Positions 12,001 through 22,795 of a DNA stretch of 64,000 nucleotides are shown here, piece by piece. The stretch's first letter is position 1, and each line of letters starts with the position of its first letter. The stretch comes from Macrostomum hystrix (taxonomy: Eukaryota; Platyhelminthes; Macrostomidae), in the NCBI GenBank assembly GCA_950097015.1, contig CATNEN010000026.1:310001-374000 (forward strand), read 5' to 3'. The translations under genes were made by a program, and so were the position numbers. The notes below the pieces were generated by a model. That model searched no databases. It had not been told where the DNA came from and worked only from the letters and a program-made list of their open reading frames with translations.

Positions 12001-14655
12001 GTTACGGCTCCGCAAAGCAACCCCTTCTACGAGGTTTGTGTCATAAATTCGCTGACAAACTTACATAGCGTCTGTTTCTTTTGTACTTTGGGGCAGAATT
12101 TTTTTATACAGACTAAGGCACCATCGATCTTATTGTCTATGGAAAATCTTCCCTCTGGCTTTTGAGACACGGCAGAAATCGAGTGGCATTCAAACCACCC
12201 TTTTATCCAGTACGGAGAAAAGTGAAGCTACCAAGCGTCTGTCTTTTGGTCTTTGTGGAAGAAGCAGAAGAAGCAGGCTGATATTTACCGTGAGCTGCTG
12301 CAAATCTTTAGCGAGGATGCACCTTCGAAACAAACTGTGTCAAAGTGGGTGCAGCGCTTTGAGGACGGCTGGGAAACAGTTGATGATGCTCCCCGCCCAG
12401 GTGCACCGCGGTCATCCACTTCCAGTGACAACATCCAGCGTGTGCAGCATGCCCTGGACGATGATCGTGGAGCAACCCTGAGGCAGTTAGAGGACTTGTT
12501 GGAGATACCAATGAAGTGCATTCATTGCATCATCTCCGACCATCTGCATATGACACGAGTTGTTGCACGATGGGTCCCTAAACTGCTGACTCCTGTCCAA
12601 CTGCAAGAGAGGGTCCGCCACCTACTCAACGCCTATCAAAACGAGCCCGACTTTCTTGGCCGCCTGGTGACTGGTGATGAAACGTGGTTTCACTTCTACG
12701 AACCAGAAACGAAACGGCAGAGCAGCGTCTGGAAGGCTACTCACGAACCCCCACCGGTCAAGGCCAAGGCGGTGCAGTCAGCAGGTAAGCGCATGGCCAC
12801 CGTGTTCTGGGACAGAGAAGGCATCTTGCTGATCGAGTGGCTACCTGAAGGCAGAACCATCAACGCCCAGTACTACTGTGAAATATTGGAACGGCTGCGT
12901 GAGAAGATCAAGAGTGAGCGCCGGGGAAGGATCACCAGGGGCATTGTGCTGCAGCAGGACAACGCCAGGCCGCATACCTGCAATGCAACTATGGATGTCA
13001 TCAGGAGACTAGGCTTCGAGTTGCTGCCTCACCCTGCCTATTCTCCTGACCTGGCCCCCAGTGACTACTGGTTGTTCCCTAAAATGAAAGAGCCTCTTGG
13101 TGGCCATCGCTATGGAAGCCTTTCTGCTCTCAGCTCGGCCATCAGCCAGTGGGTTCGAGGGACCCCCACCGAATTCTTCGCCCAGGGCATCAGCAAGCTG
13201 CCAGAGAGATGGCACAAATGTGTGCAGCTTGGGGTGACTATGTTGAGAAGTGCAATGTTGTCAATTAGCTGTTCTTTGTTTTGTTTCTTTGATATCTGCA
13301 GTTGTCAGCGAATTTATGACACAACCCTCCTAGATCATTACGTTGGGTTCCCGACATTCAGAAATCATGAAGTTGGATTCTCATTTAACCATAATTTTAC
13401 TACTGTTTTTATTGCTCCCGTCACATCTCATCAGATTCTTCCATTCTTGATGACTTACCTCGTAGATGCTGGTGATCTCCAGCGGATAAAACAGAGGCAC
13501 GAAGGTGAAAGCGCTGACCAAACAGGCCAGGGAAATCCCAATGCAGGACATATTATAGTAGCTGCCAAAGTAGAAGATTTCCGCTGGGGATCCTGTTTCA
13601 GTATGTCAGTATGAAATGTTTCATTAAATCATCGATTGATTCATATCTCGTAGATCCATCCCTAGTTGCGGTCTCAATCTAGAATCACATGACATTCCCA
13701 GCATATCAGCACGCAGTTATGACTGTGTGACAGCTTACCTAATGTCATGCACTCTATACCCTTTGGTATAAGGTAGCCAAGCAACACACTTCACGATTTG
13801 AAAGCGCAGATAAAACTATCGGCCCCCCATATAGATATGAACGGCCCTATTATCCTTTGAGTTTAACTCTGGCTGATAACACGCGTCGCCTGCGCTACAC
13901 AGAATAAGCTTCCTGTGAATTTCAAAGAAGATAGCAAAGATTGTGGGACAAAGGTTAGTAAAATTTGAACATACTAAATAGAGAGACGACATGCCAGCTG
14001 AGCAATAGGAGTTGGGCATTCTCGGCTGCATGCTTATTACATAAGGAAAGAGAGCACGCGGAGAGAAATTCATGAGCAGTCTCACTAAAGGTGCGACGCA
14101 TACGTTGCTTGTGCGTATGCGAGCGCTCACGAAGCCTCCGTACAGTGAGTGGCGCCCGCCCCCACTCCTCTGGATTTGTTCTCCCCGCCTTCTCTTCTCT
14201 GCTTCTTCTATAAGCTGTATTGTAGTTTTTATATTCAACAAGCACTCTCGCAGTTGCCACCCCTAGCCCCGTCATTCAGTCCCTAGAAATTGTTGACTGC
14301 AAGTTACTCACTGAAAATCGATGCGCCTCAAAATGGTCAACGTAGGTCATAAATTGGCTGAGTAAGAGAATGAGACCGTGGCAGTGAGAGAGATGGAAGT
14401 AGGTGAAGACAGAGGAGGATGAAGAGGGCATGAGGCTAATGACCGAAAGCAATATTACTAACCCAGCAAGGCTACGGCCGACCAGAAGGACACCAGGATT
14501 GAGATGGCCACGGGCAACAGTCGCATTTGCCTGTTACCCATCACGTACTCCTTGGTAGACTTCTGCCTGCCGCCGGTGCACGACGTGAAGATGCCGATGC
14601 CGACGGAGGCCAGGCAGATCACGGCGATGAACACGTAGTCTACGGGGTGCATCAT
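6065..14655 (-). CDS. Sodium-coupled solute transporter, SLC5A5/A6/A8/A12 type
   Basis: Twelve exons on the minus strand: 14655-14463, 13592-13459, 11433-11365, 10906-10855, 10129-10062, 9983-9903, 9815-9601, 9243-9108, 9021-8936, 8439-8330, 7494-6956, 6262-6065. Every junction keeps phase, giving 626 aa, close to the roughly 610-640 aa usual for the family. Family landmarks in order: VDYVFIAVICLASVGIGIF (TM1), STKEYVMGNRQM, VPLFYPLEITSIYEYLELRY, LAPAIALDS, GGIKAVIWSDVFQSF, IPWYGPNQAAFQRFGSL, GGILIACILSGAF, STVLNSQAAVTVIDF and NASTGATLGVYLLAACVP. These transporters couple plasma-membrane uptake of iodide, biotin or short monocarboxylates to sodium; the substrate cannot be chosen from sequence alone. 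The exon ending at 9108 appears to use a GC donor (GAG followed by GCAAGAC). Introns hold three minisatellites, SINE-B copies and a mariner. The first of two adjacent ATGs was taken as start. Confidence 0.92.
6291..6913. repeat. 23-bp minisatellite, about 27 copies, last intron of SLC5
   Basis: Tandem units of core GTGTATCAGCTCACAAAGCA, differing mainly at one T/G position (CATTTG or CATGTG). The array begins 28 bp from the final acceptor (6262) and fills nearly all of intron 11. Because 23 is not a multiple of three, several frames stay open and give long spurious open reading frames. Confidence 0.97.
8516..8893. repeat. 33-bp minisatellite, about 11 copies, intron 9 of SLC5
   Basis: Near-identical units containing GGACTGGTTGGTATTGCAGG. 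The array sits between exons 9021-8936 and 8439-8330, ending about 43 bp from the donor. Units of 33 bp keep frames open on both strands, which explains the apparent repeat proteins here. Confidence 0.97.
9421..9587. repeat. 27-bp imperfect minisatellite, intron 7 of SLC5
   Basis: Five or six diverged units of CAGTGTCTTGTCACTCATCA, with a break around 9500-9550. The array ends about 14 bp from the donor at 9600. Confidence 0.85.
10285..10506. repeat. Direct duplication of about 90 bp, intron 4 of SLC5
   Basis: TTGACCTTGAAGCACGCACA at 10285 and TTGACCTTGAAGCATGCACA at 10415 start two copies that both contain GTGTATTATCTGTCT, GAATGGCTGTTAAAAGTA and a closing TTATCACAC. A few ACTTATCAC-type short repeats lie between them. 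Confidence 0.8.
11545..12029. mobile_element. Two SINE-B copies, head-to-head, intron 2 of SLC5
   Basis: Plus-oriented SINE-B body from about 11545 to 11735 (TTCATTTGGGGCGCAGCCGT, then GGAGAGAAGGCTTGGGG, then a GTACACACCTACGGGTG block). It is followed by a minus-oriented diverged copy whose tRNA-head remnant (GGACCTTGTCGCGAGAGTCG) runs up to 12029, where the mariner begins. Confidence 0.75.
12030..13330 (+). mobile_element. Full-length mariner (Tc1/mariner) element, 1301 bp
   Basis: Terminal inverted repeats of 29 bp at 12030-12058 and 13302-13330 share the inner core TGTCATAAATTCGCTGACAA and differ at only two outer positions. A TA dinucleotide flanks each end (12028-12029 and 13331-13332), as expected for the TA target of this superfamily. 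The length of about 1.3 kb is typical. It lies in intron 2 of the minus-strand SLC5 gene in opposite orientation, at the head of an older SINE-B. Confidence 0.96.
12253..13268 (+). pseudogene. Mariner transposase, nearly intact but without start codon and with a C-terminal frameshift
   Basis: An uninterrupted frame of about 325 codons carries the mariner signatures. These are an HTH-like region with SKQTVSKWVQRF, then GDETWFHFY (first catalytic Asp), QQDNARPHT (second Asp) and HPAYSPDLAPSDYWLF. The third Asp is 34 residues after the second, so this is a D34D mariner catalytic triad with all three Asp present. No ATG opens the frame: it runs back through WKKQKKQADIY to a stop at 12223-12225. 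Near 13230 the frame slips by one base before the expected DYVEK tail, which ends at TAG 13266-13268. It looks recently active but probably dead. Confidence 0.9.
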
Positions 14656-15534
14656 GGCTTGGCTGGCTCTGCTATTCGCTGAATGGCTGGCTGGAAGCTC
14701 GCGAGCTCTTTACGAGTTGAAAAAAAAAGAAAAAGTAGCGGGCGTACGCTCTTAATGCTGCATTTTAGAAGCCTCTAATTGGCTGCCATTCGCCAGCAAA
14801 TGAGTGGACGGGAGAAACGTTTGTATCAGCCATGCGAGACCAACTCATAAAGATGTTATCACAAGTGTACATGTACACTTACAAATGTAACTTGGCAAAT
14901 CAGCTGTCAATATATAGTTATTGTTATTTTACCTACGGAGTGGGTGGTTAACAGAAGTTCTGAGTGCGCTATGAGAACAGGTGTTTTCAAACTGGAAACA
15001 ATAGTAGTGTAACTCGTCGCATTGATGATGCACTCGCAAGATAACTTAACCTTTTGTTTCACGCTACAACTACCGGGTCAGAATTTACAAGTGTGTGTGT
15101 GAGTGTGTTAATATAGCCAAAGAACTGGTTAAACTCATAGATTTCTATATGCATTGTTCTCTCCATCTCCCCTTCTTCTTTACTGCATTGTCTTGAAACC
15201 CAAAATCTCTCTCCACAACCCCACTCAACATTCCTGTGTTGTGCCCGAAAATTCTACCAGAAGTTTTTCAGCTTTGGCAACCAAAAAGAAAACCTAACCT
15301 CTACCATAGAGCTCTGAATCTAGAAACTGGAGACAACTCTCCGCCAAACCCCCATTTTCCAGACCAGAGTAGGCTGACTGGCTGGCCCAAAAATACACAA
15401 AGCAGATAGGAGATTCTGATGCACTACTTTGAGAAAAGCACAGAAAACTTCCGTATCGTGAAACAGATTTTCAAAACGTTTGTTTTATTAGAAAGCTGAA
15501 TAATTTTGTTGTGTGTGTGTGTTAACCTTGGCTC

Positions 15535-15850
15535 GGCGGGCCAGGGCCAGTACCTGCTCCTGGGAAAAGCTCGGCGAAGAAGCCCCAGACGGTCTTGGGC
15601 TGGGACCAGAGATCCCGCGGGACGAGCGAGGTGGGACGAGCCGGGCAGGCGAACAGATGCGTGACCGACTCTTCCTCGCCGTGGCAACGCGGGCAGGTGG
15701 CAGGCGACTCCTGGTCGAGGCGGTGCTTAAAACTGGCCAGGTGAAGGCAGAAACCCGACCGGAGTTGGGCTAGCGCGGGCGGAGCGCGGCAACTGCGTCT
15801 CGGAGGCGTCGATCACAGGCGGCGGCGCGCCGAGCGTCAGCATTGTCGAA
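15535..15850 (-). mobile_element. 3' fragment of a non-LTR retrotransposon ORF2 (zinc-finger C-terminus)
   Basis: The minus strand encodes QLRSGFCLHLASFKHRL followed by TCPRCHGEEESVTHLFACP, a Cys-x2-Cys-x8-His-x4-Cys motif, then ARPTSLVPRDLW. This layout is typical of the extreme C-terminus of non-LTR reverse-transcriptase ORFs. The preceding homologous stretch (PPPVIDASETQLPRSARA) is in another frame, so a frameshift lies near 15770. GC content is much higher than the surroundings. No RT core is present, so this is a short relic. Confidence 0.8.
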
Positions 15851-16658
15851 GATCCTGGTGGCAAGGACAACTAACATTGCTCAGTAGAAACATCTGTTTA
15901 AACTCAACGAAAATAGCAGACATGGCTACATGGTCACAGGGTCACAATTTGTGAGCAGAATTTTATTACTATTACTATTGATTTTTAATAAAGCAAAATC
16001 AAACACTGGAGCTGGTCGCAAAATCTTTTTGACAAGCACAAAAACGGAGACAACCACACAGTGCACTGAATACACTATGGGACACCATAAACTGTATAAT
16101 ATATATTGCTATATAATGCATAGAGACAGCATGCCAACAAAAATTGGATGAAAATAAAATAAAACACAAAAGCGAGACCGGCACGAGAATATAGCATTGG
16201 TTTGATTGATTGCAACAAAAGCACTGAACAACATACCATCAATACTACTCACTAAACAGACAATAGAGCTTATATATCATGGAAGAATTGACAAACTATA
16301 AGAAAATAAATGGCAATGCGATTTCGGGAGAAAATTGGTCAACCTTAGAAGAGACAGAATAATGCGAGCGGCAAACATTTTATTAACCTTAAATACTATA
16401 AAGCAAAGAACTTATCTCCGATAACAAAAAAGACTTGGAAACTAAACAAATGGTTACCATCTCGACTCAATGAAATTACTAATTTGATCAAATCTGAGCT
16501 TCAAAAACCAGTTGTTTGCTTTACTGAAGGACTAGCCAAGCCACTCTGGAAGAAAATCTACGTATCATATGACTAATTAAGGAATTCGATATATACGCTC
16601 GTAATTAAAGCAATACTGCATATTGGTAGGAGAGAAATGATACACTCTGCCTACAATG

Positions 16659-16776
16659 CTGATTGGCTGGCTGGTTGAGGTGGGTGTCGACGCTGGCGGC
16701 AGAGCATTTATAGCTTATAAAGGTTCCCACGCCCGCCCCAGCACTGACACCCACCCCAGCCGGGTCAGCCAATCAG
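16659..16776. repeat. 118-bp imperfect inverted repeat (hairpin)
   Basis: CTGATTGGCTGGCTGG at the left and CCAGCCGGGTCAGCCAATCA at the right pair over about 37 bp with a few mismatches. They enclose a loop containing TTATAGCTTATAAAGG. It could be a small MITE or a structured RNA; nothing in the sequence decides. Confidence 0.7.
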
Positions 16777-17734
16777 AGATGTGGATCGAACAGACCGTGC
16801 TACCTTCCTACTACAGATATACATCAGCTAGTTTCTTGGGGTGGGTCTCAGGGTCGGGCAATAGAAAAGACCTGCAGGCCTTACAATCCATTTTTTAGAT
16901 ATTTCCCCTTGAAGTTTCGTTTGAGTAAATATTGGGAGAAATGGACGAAATTAGACGAAAATAGACGAAAAATTGAAATGGATACAAACAACAGCTTAAT
17001 GTAAAGGCAAGCATTAAAGCATTTTCTTCATATAATCAACTAACAGACAAATCTCAAACAAATATTGAGTACATGAAATTGGTCAATTGGAGTATATGAT
17101 GAGGAAACCGAAGAAGTACCCGACAAATGATCGTGTCGCGTAGTCACGTGTTTCGCATAAGGCTGAGAGTACGATGGATAGGGGTTCTTCAACTATTGAT
17201 ATTCTAAAAATAGAAAATAACTAAAACCACGACAGCCAATTAAAATTTAAAGTACCATGGTCAAGTACCATGGTATTTGCATAAGTTCTGCAAAAAGACT
17301 AGAAAAAGAAGAAATTACGGAAATAACGCGATAATACGCGCAGACTTTGAGGTACTGATTTTTAACTGTTGTGCCAGGGTGAGAAAAAAAGTCGCACACA
17401 TGTTTAGAACATAATATCAAAATAAAACGAATTCAAATGACAAAAGTACAAACTGAACATAAAATTAGAGGCAAAAAATGCCTTCTCTGCCAATAATTGC
17501 GACAAAAAACTGACTTAGTAAGGATGAGATATCCCGTTTCGCTATATTGACTTGAAAACAGAAAGTATTGATAAAGGATTGGAGTTTAAAACGCGAGCAA
17601 CTGTATGAACACAAGCAGAAAGTTATTGAAGCAGGGATTTCAGCAGATTGTAAGTCTCGTTTATACGAGAGGGCTTTCAGTTTCTCAATAGCGATAAACA
17701 AAACAATAAACAATAAGTACATTAACGACCTTTG

Positions 17735-17925
17735 CCCAGCCAATAAGAAGTGACCATAAAATGTGACTCGCCCATTGAAAAGTGATACTGCAAGTCCAAC
17801 TGGCTCAACTAATTAAAAACTCTCTTTTGATTGACGCAGCCAATAAGAATCGGCGGTGGTATTTGACCTTGTCTCAGCCAATAAAAAGAGACCATGAAAT
17901 CCCATTGGCTAGCAAATGAAAAGTG
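17735..17925. repeat. Cluster of CAGCCAATAA(G/A)AA motifs
   Basis: Three near copies of CAGCCAATAAGAA (about 17737, 17838, 17874), a CCCATTGGCT on the other strand (about 17898) and linked GTGATC/GTGACC words lie just past the SCAMP stop codon. It may be a degenerate minisatellite or a group of CCAAT boxes. Confidence 0.55.
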
Positions 17926-17963
17926 ATCTTAAATAAGCATATAATCCAGTGCTAAATCTATCT

Positions 17964-20900
17964 TTAGAAGCGACCGCCGCTGCCACCGCCAGTGAAGGCG
18001 GACCGGGCCGAGGCTGCGGCGGCGTCGGCAGCGGCGCCTCGGACGGCTTCGTTGGTTAGAACGCCCTGGCTAAACTCTTGCCGGGCCTTGGCGAAGCTGG
18101 CGCCGGTGCTGCGGTAGATACGGTGAACCTAGATAACGATTAAAATGCGAAAAAAGTCACATGAAAGCTCTTCTAAAAACAACGAGTACAGTGTATTAAT
18201 TGAAGGCAGACAGATGAAAAGCACGATAAGCCTTACCCGAATTAAGAGGGCCATGTCTAGGCCAGCCAGTGCGGTGAAACCCAGCGCAATGAGCAGCATG
18301 AAGACGCCAACTGGCGTGCTCTGCTTCATCATAACAAACGCGTTGATCCAGCCGCATGAACCGAGATAGTCCAATCCGAGGCACTGGATGGCCAGGATGA
18401 CAAACTGCACGAAGAACATGGCGAAGAAGATGAAGAAGTTGAAGCTGCTGTCGTTTCTGAAACAAATTATATTATAGATGTTTATACTGAATTAGAATGG
18501 GCACTGTGGTCGAATATGAGGATGTGGGAAGATTGTTGGTCAAATATGAGGATCTGGGAAGATTGTTGGTCAAATATGAGGATCTGGGAAGATTGTTGGT
18601 CAAATATGAGGATCTGTGGAGATTGTTGGTCAAATATGAGGATCTGTGGAGATTGTTGGTCAAATATGAGGATCTGGGAAGATTCTTGGTCAAATATGAG
18701 GATGTGGAAAGATTGTTGGTCAAATATGAGGATGTGGGAAGATTCTTGGTCAAATATGAGGATGTGGAAAGATTCTTGGTCAAATATGAGGATGTGGGAA
18801 GATTCTTGGTCAAATATGAGGATGTGGAAAGATTCTTGGTCAAATATGAGGATGTGGAAAGATTCTTGGTCAAATATGAGGATGTGGAAAGATTCTTGGT
18901 CAAATATGAGGATGTGGGAAGATTCTTGGTCAAATATGAGGATGTGGAAAGATTCTTGGTCAAATATGAGGATGTGGGAAGATTCTTGATCAAATATGAG
19001 GATGTGGGAAGATTCTTCGTCAAATATGAGGATGTGGAAAGATTCTTGGTCAAATATGAGGATGTGGGAAGATTCTTGGTCAAATATGAGGATGTGGGAA
19101 GATTCATCGTCAAATATGAGGATCTGGGAAGATTCTTGGTCAAATATGAGGATGTGGAAAGATTCTTGGTCAAATATGAGGATGTGGAAAGATTCTTGGT
19201 CAAATATGAGAATCTGGGAAGATTGTTGGTCAAATATGAGGATGTGGAGATTGTTGGTCAAATATGAGGATCTGGGGAGATTGTTGGTCAAATATGAGGA
19301 TCTGGGGAGATTGTTGGTCAAATATGAGGATGTGGAAAGATTCTTGGTCAAATATGAGAATCTGGGAAGATTGTTGGTCAAATATGAGGATGTGGAGATT
19401 GTTGGTCAAATATGAGGATCTGGGGAGATTGTTGGTCAAATATGAGGATCTGTGGAGATTGTTGGTCAAATATGAGGATCTGGGAAGATTCTTGGTCAAA
19501 TGTGAGGATCTGGGAAGATTCTTGGTCAAATGTGAGGATCTGGGAAGATTCTTGGTCAAATGTGAGTATCTGGGAAGATTCTTGGTCAAATGTGAGGATC
19601 TGGGAAGTTTCATCGTCAAATAAAAAAAGTGTGGGAATGATGTTCGTTGAATGTGAAGATCAGGAAGGATGCAACTCACTTGAAGGCCTTGTAGAGCGGT
19701 CTGAACCAACAAACATAAGAGGCTGGCAGAAAGGCCACGCAGATGATCAGCGACACGCCAAAAACAGTTCCGGCGTTGGTCTTGCCCTCCTGGACTCCGA
19801 TTAAGTAGGCCAGAGTGCCCAGAATGTTCACTAGCAGCACGCCACAGTGAGCAAGCCACAGGTAGTAGGATAGGCGAATTAAAGAGCGAAACTCCGACGG
19901 TATGTCGACGTCGATGTCCTGATAAAAGCACGGACCCACAGGAAAGAATGCGGGCAGTGGAGGCCAGTTGTTCTGCCGGACTGTAGAAAGGTGTTTTTCC
20001 GAATTTACAATTCTCCGAATTGCCTATTCATAATTAATAACTAAGGATTACACCTGCCCCAATCGGGTCAGACGCGCAGCCGACAGCATAGCATTAGCTA
20101 TTGCACTGTTCAGTCCATGGACTGGGGGGACGCCACACTACCTCTTTTAACAGCTGTGTGAACTGAATCAATGCAGAGTTAATGGTCTTTCTAAAGGACA
20201 CAAATTGTTTCAGTGGATTTGGGAATCGAAACCACTACCTTTAAGTCGTTAGTCTGACGCTCTAACCACTAGGCTACAACCCCTCACTAGGCTAAAACCC
20301 CTCACTAGGCTACAACCACTCACTAGGCTACAACCCCTCACTAGGCTACAACCCCTCACTAGGCTACAACCCTCACTAGGCTACAACCCCTCACTAGGCT
20401 ACAACCCCTCACTAGGCTAAAACCCCTCACTAGGCTACAACCACTCACTAGGCTACAACCACTCACTAGGCTACAACCACTCACTAGGCTACAACCCCTC
20501 ACTAGGCTACAACCCCTCACTAGGCTAAAACCCCTCACTAGGCTACAACCACTCACTAGGCTACAACCCCTCAACTGCCTTTTTGTCAAAGCTTGACAAG
20601 ATAGGATTTCGATCAGGGGTGAGTGGCACAGCAGCCAAATCCACTCACATCCGCCAGCGGCGCCGCCGGCACCAGCCGCCAATTCTGCTTCGCGTCGTCT
20701 CTGCTCTTCCTCTCGGCGCTCCAGCTCGCGCGCCTTGGCTTCCAGCTCGCGCTGTCGCCGCTCCAGCTCCTCGTTGGTGATTCGCTGCTGTGCGCTGGCG
20801 CTGTAGGCTGGTGGCGGCTGCGGCTGCTGAGGCTGGTAGGGCAGCACAGCTGGCTGCTGAGGCTGCAGAGGCTGCTGCTCGCTTGCACTGAATGGGCTGA

Positions 20901-22000
20901 AAGTGTCCATGGCCGAGCGTGATGAGGCCGGCTGGTTGCCTCTCACCTGCTGCACCGAGGGGTCCTTCCAATGTAGCAAGGAAATACAGCATACTTATAT
21001 GAGGCAATGCAGAGTGTGTCATGCTAAAGGACACAGTTTGTATAAGTGAGGTTGAGAATTGAGCTCGCAACCTTTAAGCTGTGATTCTAAACAATGATTG
21101 TAACCTTGCCTAGGTAACAAACTAATGGTTAATTTCTCTGCTAGTTATAGAATGTGTTTCATTAAAAAAATTTACGAGTAAGGTTAGCAATATGACAACA
21201 ACATTACTTTAAGACTTAATACTTTTACATTTTTGTAGATAAAAAAGGTTAATCAACTCTATTCTGTAGGAAGAAATTTATACTAAAATAACTATTTATA
21301 GACTATGTTGAATAAATAATCCCTATACATTCTAGTCATGTATTATTATTTATATAAAAGTAATGTATGTTACACTATTTTTAACATTTCAAGCCTTTAG
21401 TGCTCAGAAGTATAAGCCTATGGTTGTATGGACAGTTTTAACATTATAGAATATATCTAAATACTCATTTCTAGTTTCTAAATATAGATAGTATACAAAG
21501 TATGTAGCTACTGGCTCCCATGAAATAAGATCACAATTTTTTTTATTATTTGCTACAGTAAATAGTTTGCAAATTAGCTATTGGTTCACTTTATTTTCCT
21601 GGTATTTTCCTAGAGATTGTAGGACAATTAGCTAGAAAAATATGCAATAAATTTGAAAACTAGCAAATTCTACCCTAGGACTAAATTAAAGCTAACTAAA
21701 AATAAAGAAATAAATAAGAACATTGTTTGTTAAGTTCCTAGCAATGAACAATATATACATGTCATAAGAAAGTAACTGTGGAATAAAAAAATAAATAATT
21801 TGTAACTATATGCAAGTATAAAAATTGAAACTATTTGAGGAGCAATAGAAGAAATATAAGGTTTTTATATCTGTATTATAAAAAAAATAGAACAATTTTA
21901 ATCATCTAATCCTAAATCAAGACTCAAGAAAACTTACAGAAAAAGGACTTGAATTGGATAATTTGTTGGGATCAGCAAATGGATTGTCGAAATTAGACAT
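17964..22000 (-). CDS. SCAMP: Secretory carrier-associated membrane protein (SCAMP)
   Basis: Five exons on the minus strand: 22000-21938, 20964-20649, 19980-19680, 18456-18237, 18128-17964. All phases match, giving 354 aa (vertebrate SCAMP1 is about 338). The start [14 protein letters not shown] carries the NPF motif that binds EH domains. Next come a Gln/Pro-rich stretch and a charged Arg/Glu helix (about 83-115). The SCAMP signature [20 protein letters not shown] precedes the first of four membrane spans, and a cytoplasmic tail with [12 protein letters not shown] and an Ala-rich segment closes the protein. SCAMPs sit in post-Golgi and endosomal recycling membranes and act in exocytosis and endocytosis. 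The third intron is almost entirely a 30-bp minisatellite. The second holds a SINE-A plus an array derived from it. Confidence 0.96.
18509..19621. repeat. 30-bp minisatellite, about 37 copies, intron 3 of SCAMP
   Basis: Units with core TTGGTCAAATATGAGGATGT alternate at a few sites (GTGGAAA, GTGGGAA, CTGGGAA; TTGTTGG or TTCTTGG). The last five or so units carry a distinct TGTGAGG variant, so variants are clustered. The array spans all but about 55 bp at each end of the intron (18457-19679). The 30-bp period gives long open frames on both strands that are not genes. Confidence 0.97.
20040..20285 (-). mobile_element. SINE-A copy, intron 2 of SCAMP
   Basis: Aligns with the SINE-A at 53955-54272: GATTACACCTGCCCCAAT, GTTCAGTCCATGGACTGGGG, TTAACAGCTGTGTGAACTGA, then the tRNA-like head (minus strand) with GTAGCCTAGTGGTTAGAGCG. 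An expanded array begins inside its head end. Confidence 0.85.
20266..20575. repeat. 18-bp minisatellite grown from the SINE-A head, about 17 copies
   Basis: Units of CACTAGGCTACAACCCCT with occasional AAAACC or ACCACT variants follow directly on from the SINE-A terminal sequence CCACTAGGCTACAACCCC. The array unit is therefore a piece of the SINE head. Confidence 0.93.
20985..21115 (-). mobile_element. SINE-A fragment, strongly diverged
   Basis: AATGCAGAGTGTGTCATGCT, AAAGGACACAGTTTGT and a decayed AATTGAGCTCGCAACC block follow the SINE-A order. It lies in SCAMP intron 1. Confidence 0.6.
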
Positions 22001-22510
22001 TTCTCTTTCAACGTTTTATAAAGATTAGAAAGGTATTAGTAAAAAATTGTGAAAGGTATGTCCAAGACTCCAAGTCTATTTCAATGACAAAATTTTTAGG
22101 GTAACACTCAGTATTTATTTTTCGATGCAGAAATCTATGAAGCAATTACTATTATTTAACAGTCTTGTAAAAAAGTGACAACTGCAGACAAGTATTAATA
22201 ACTTCTAAATTGTTTAGGTCAGCAACAGACTTAGTAAGTAAGCTAAAGTAAGTATGTACCTAAGCTAGAGAGAACGATGATGTGCATCTTTTTTTCTCGC
22301 TTTAATTATCGCGCAACTCCGAAAATCAGCTTTCGAACGTAAATTTCTAGCAGTAGAACAAAGAAAAAGTAGAAATAAACTTCCACTTTCGCAATAAAGT
22401 GACAAATGAATATTAATTTCTTTATAAAATATTCAAGTATCTCTAAATCATAAGATTATTGTTTCTAAACTATGACGATAATGAAAATATATATGTTTTA
22501 AAAGGCATAC

Positions 22511-22672
22511 CTTCAATCGGCAGTAGTGAAAATGACGATTGATCGGCAGTAGTGAAAATGACGATTGATCGGCAGTAGTGAAAATGACGATTGATCGGCA
22601 GTAGTGAAAATGACGATTGATCGGCAGTAGTGAAAATGACGATTGATCGGCAGTAGTGAAAATGACGAGTGA
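22511..22672. repeat. 26-bp minisatellite, 6 copies
   Basis: Near-perfect units with core CGGCAGTAGTGAAAATGACG, upstream of SCAMP. Confidence 0.95.
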
Positions 22673-22758
22673 TATTTGCAAGTATATATATTTTCTATGT
22701 TGATACGTCTATACTTCTACGGAGTTCTACAACACTAACAATGAAAGCCATGTATCCG

Positions 22759-22795
22759 ATTTGGGCCAGATACATGTCCATGTTCTGGCCCAAAT
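22759..22795. repeat. Near-perfect short hairpin
   Basis: ATTTGGGCCAGA and TCTGGCCCAAAT are exact inverted copies. The inner ACATG/CATGT also pairs, leaving a 2-base loop and a one-base bulge, for 17 paired bases. Confidence 0.8.

Larger units (their letters stand above)
14656..17963. other. Intergenic region between SLC5 5' end and SCAMP 3' end
   Basis: It includes the SLC5 promoter side and the SCAMP 3' flank. Inside I recognise a non-LTR retrotransposon fragment (15535-15850), an inverted repeat (16659-16776) and a run of CCAAT-containing repeats (17735-17925). The rest, mostly AT-rich, shows no gene. Confidence 0.5.

Noticed and set aside
12253-13614. 453-aa protein extending the transposase past 13250
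   Set aside because: The part after the frameshift runs through the terminal repeat and into antisense of SLC5 exon 2.
18472-19415. Four or more overlapping 130-300 aa repeat frames
   Set aside because: By-products of the 30-bp array in SCAMP intron 3, open on both strands at once.
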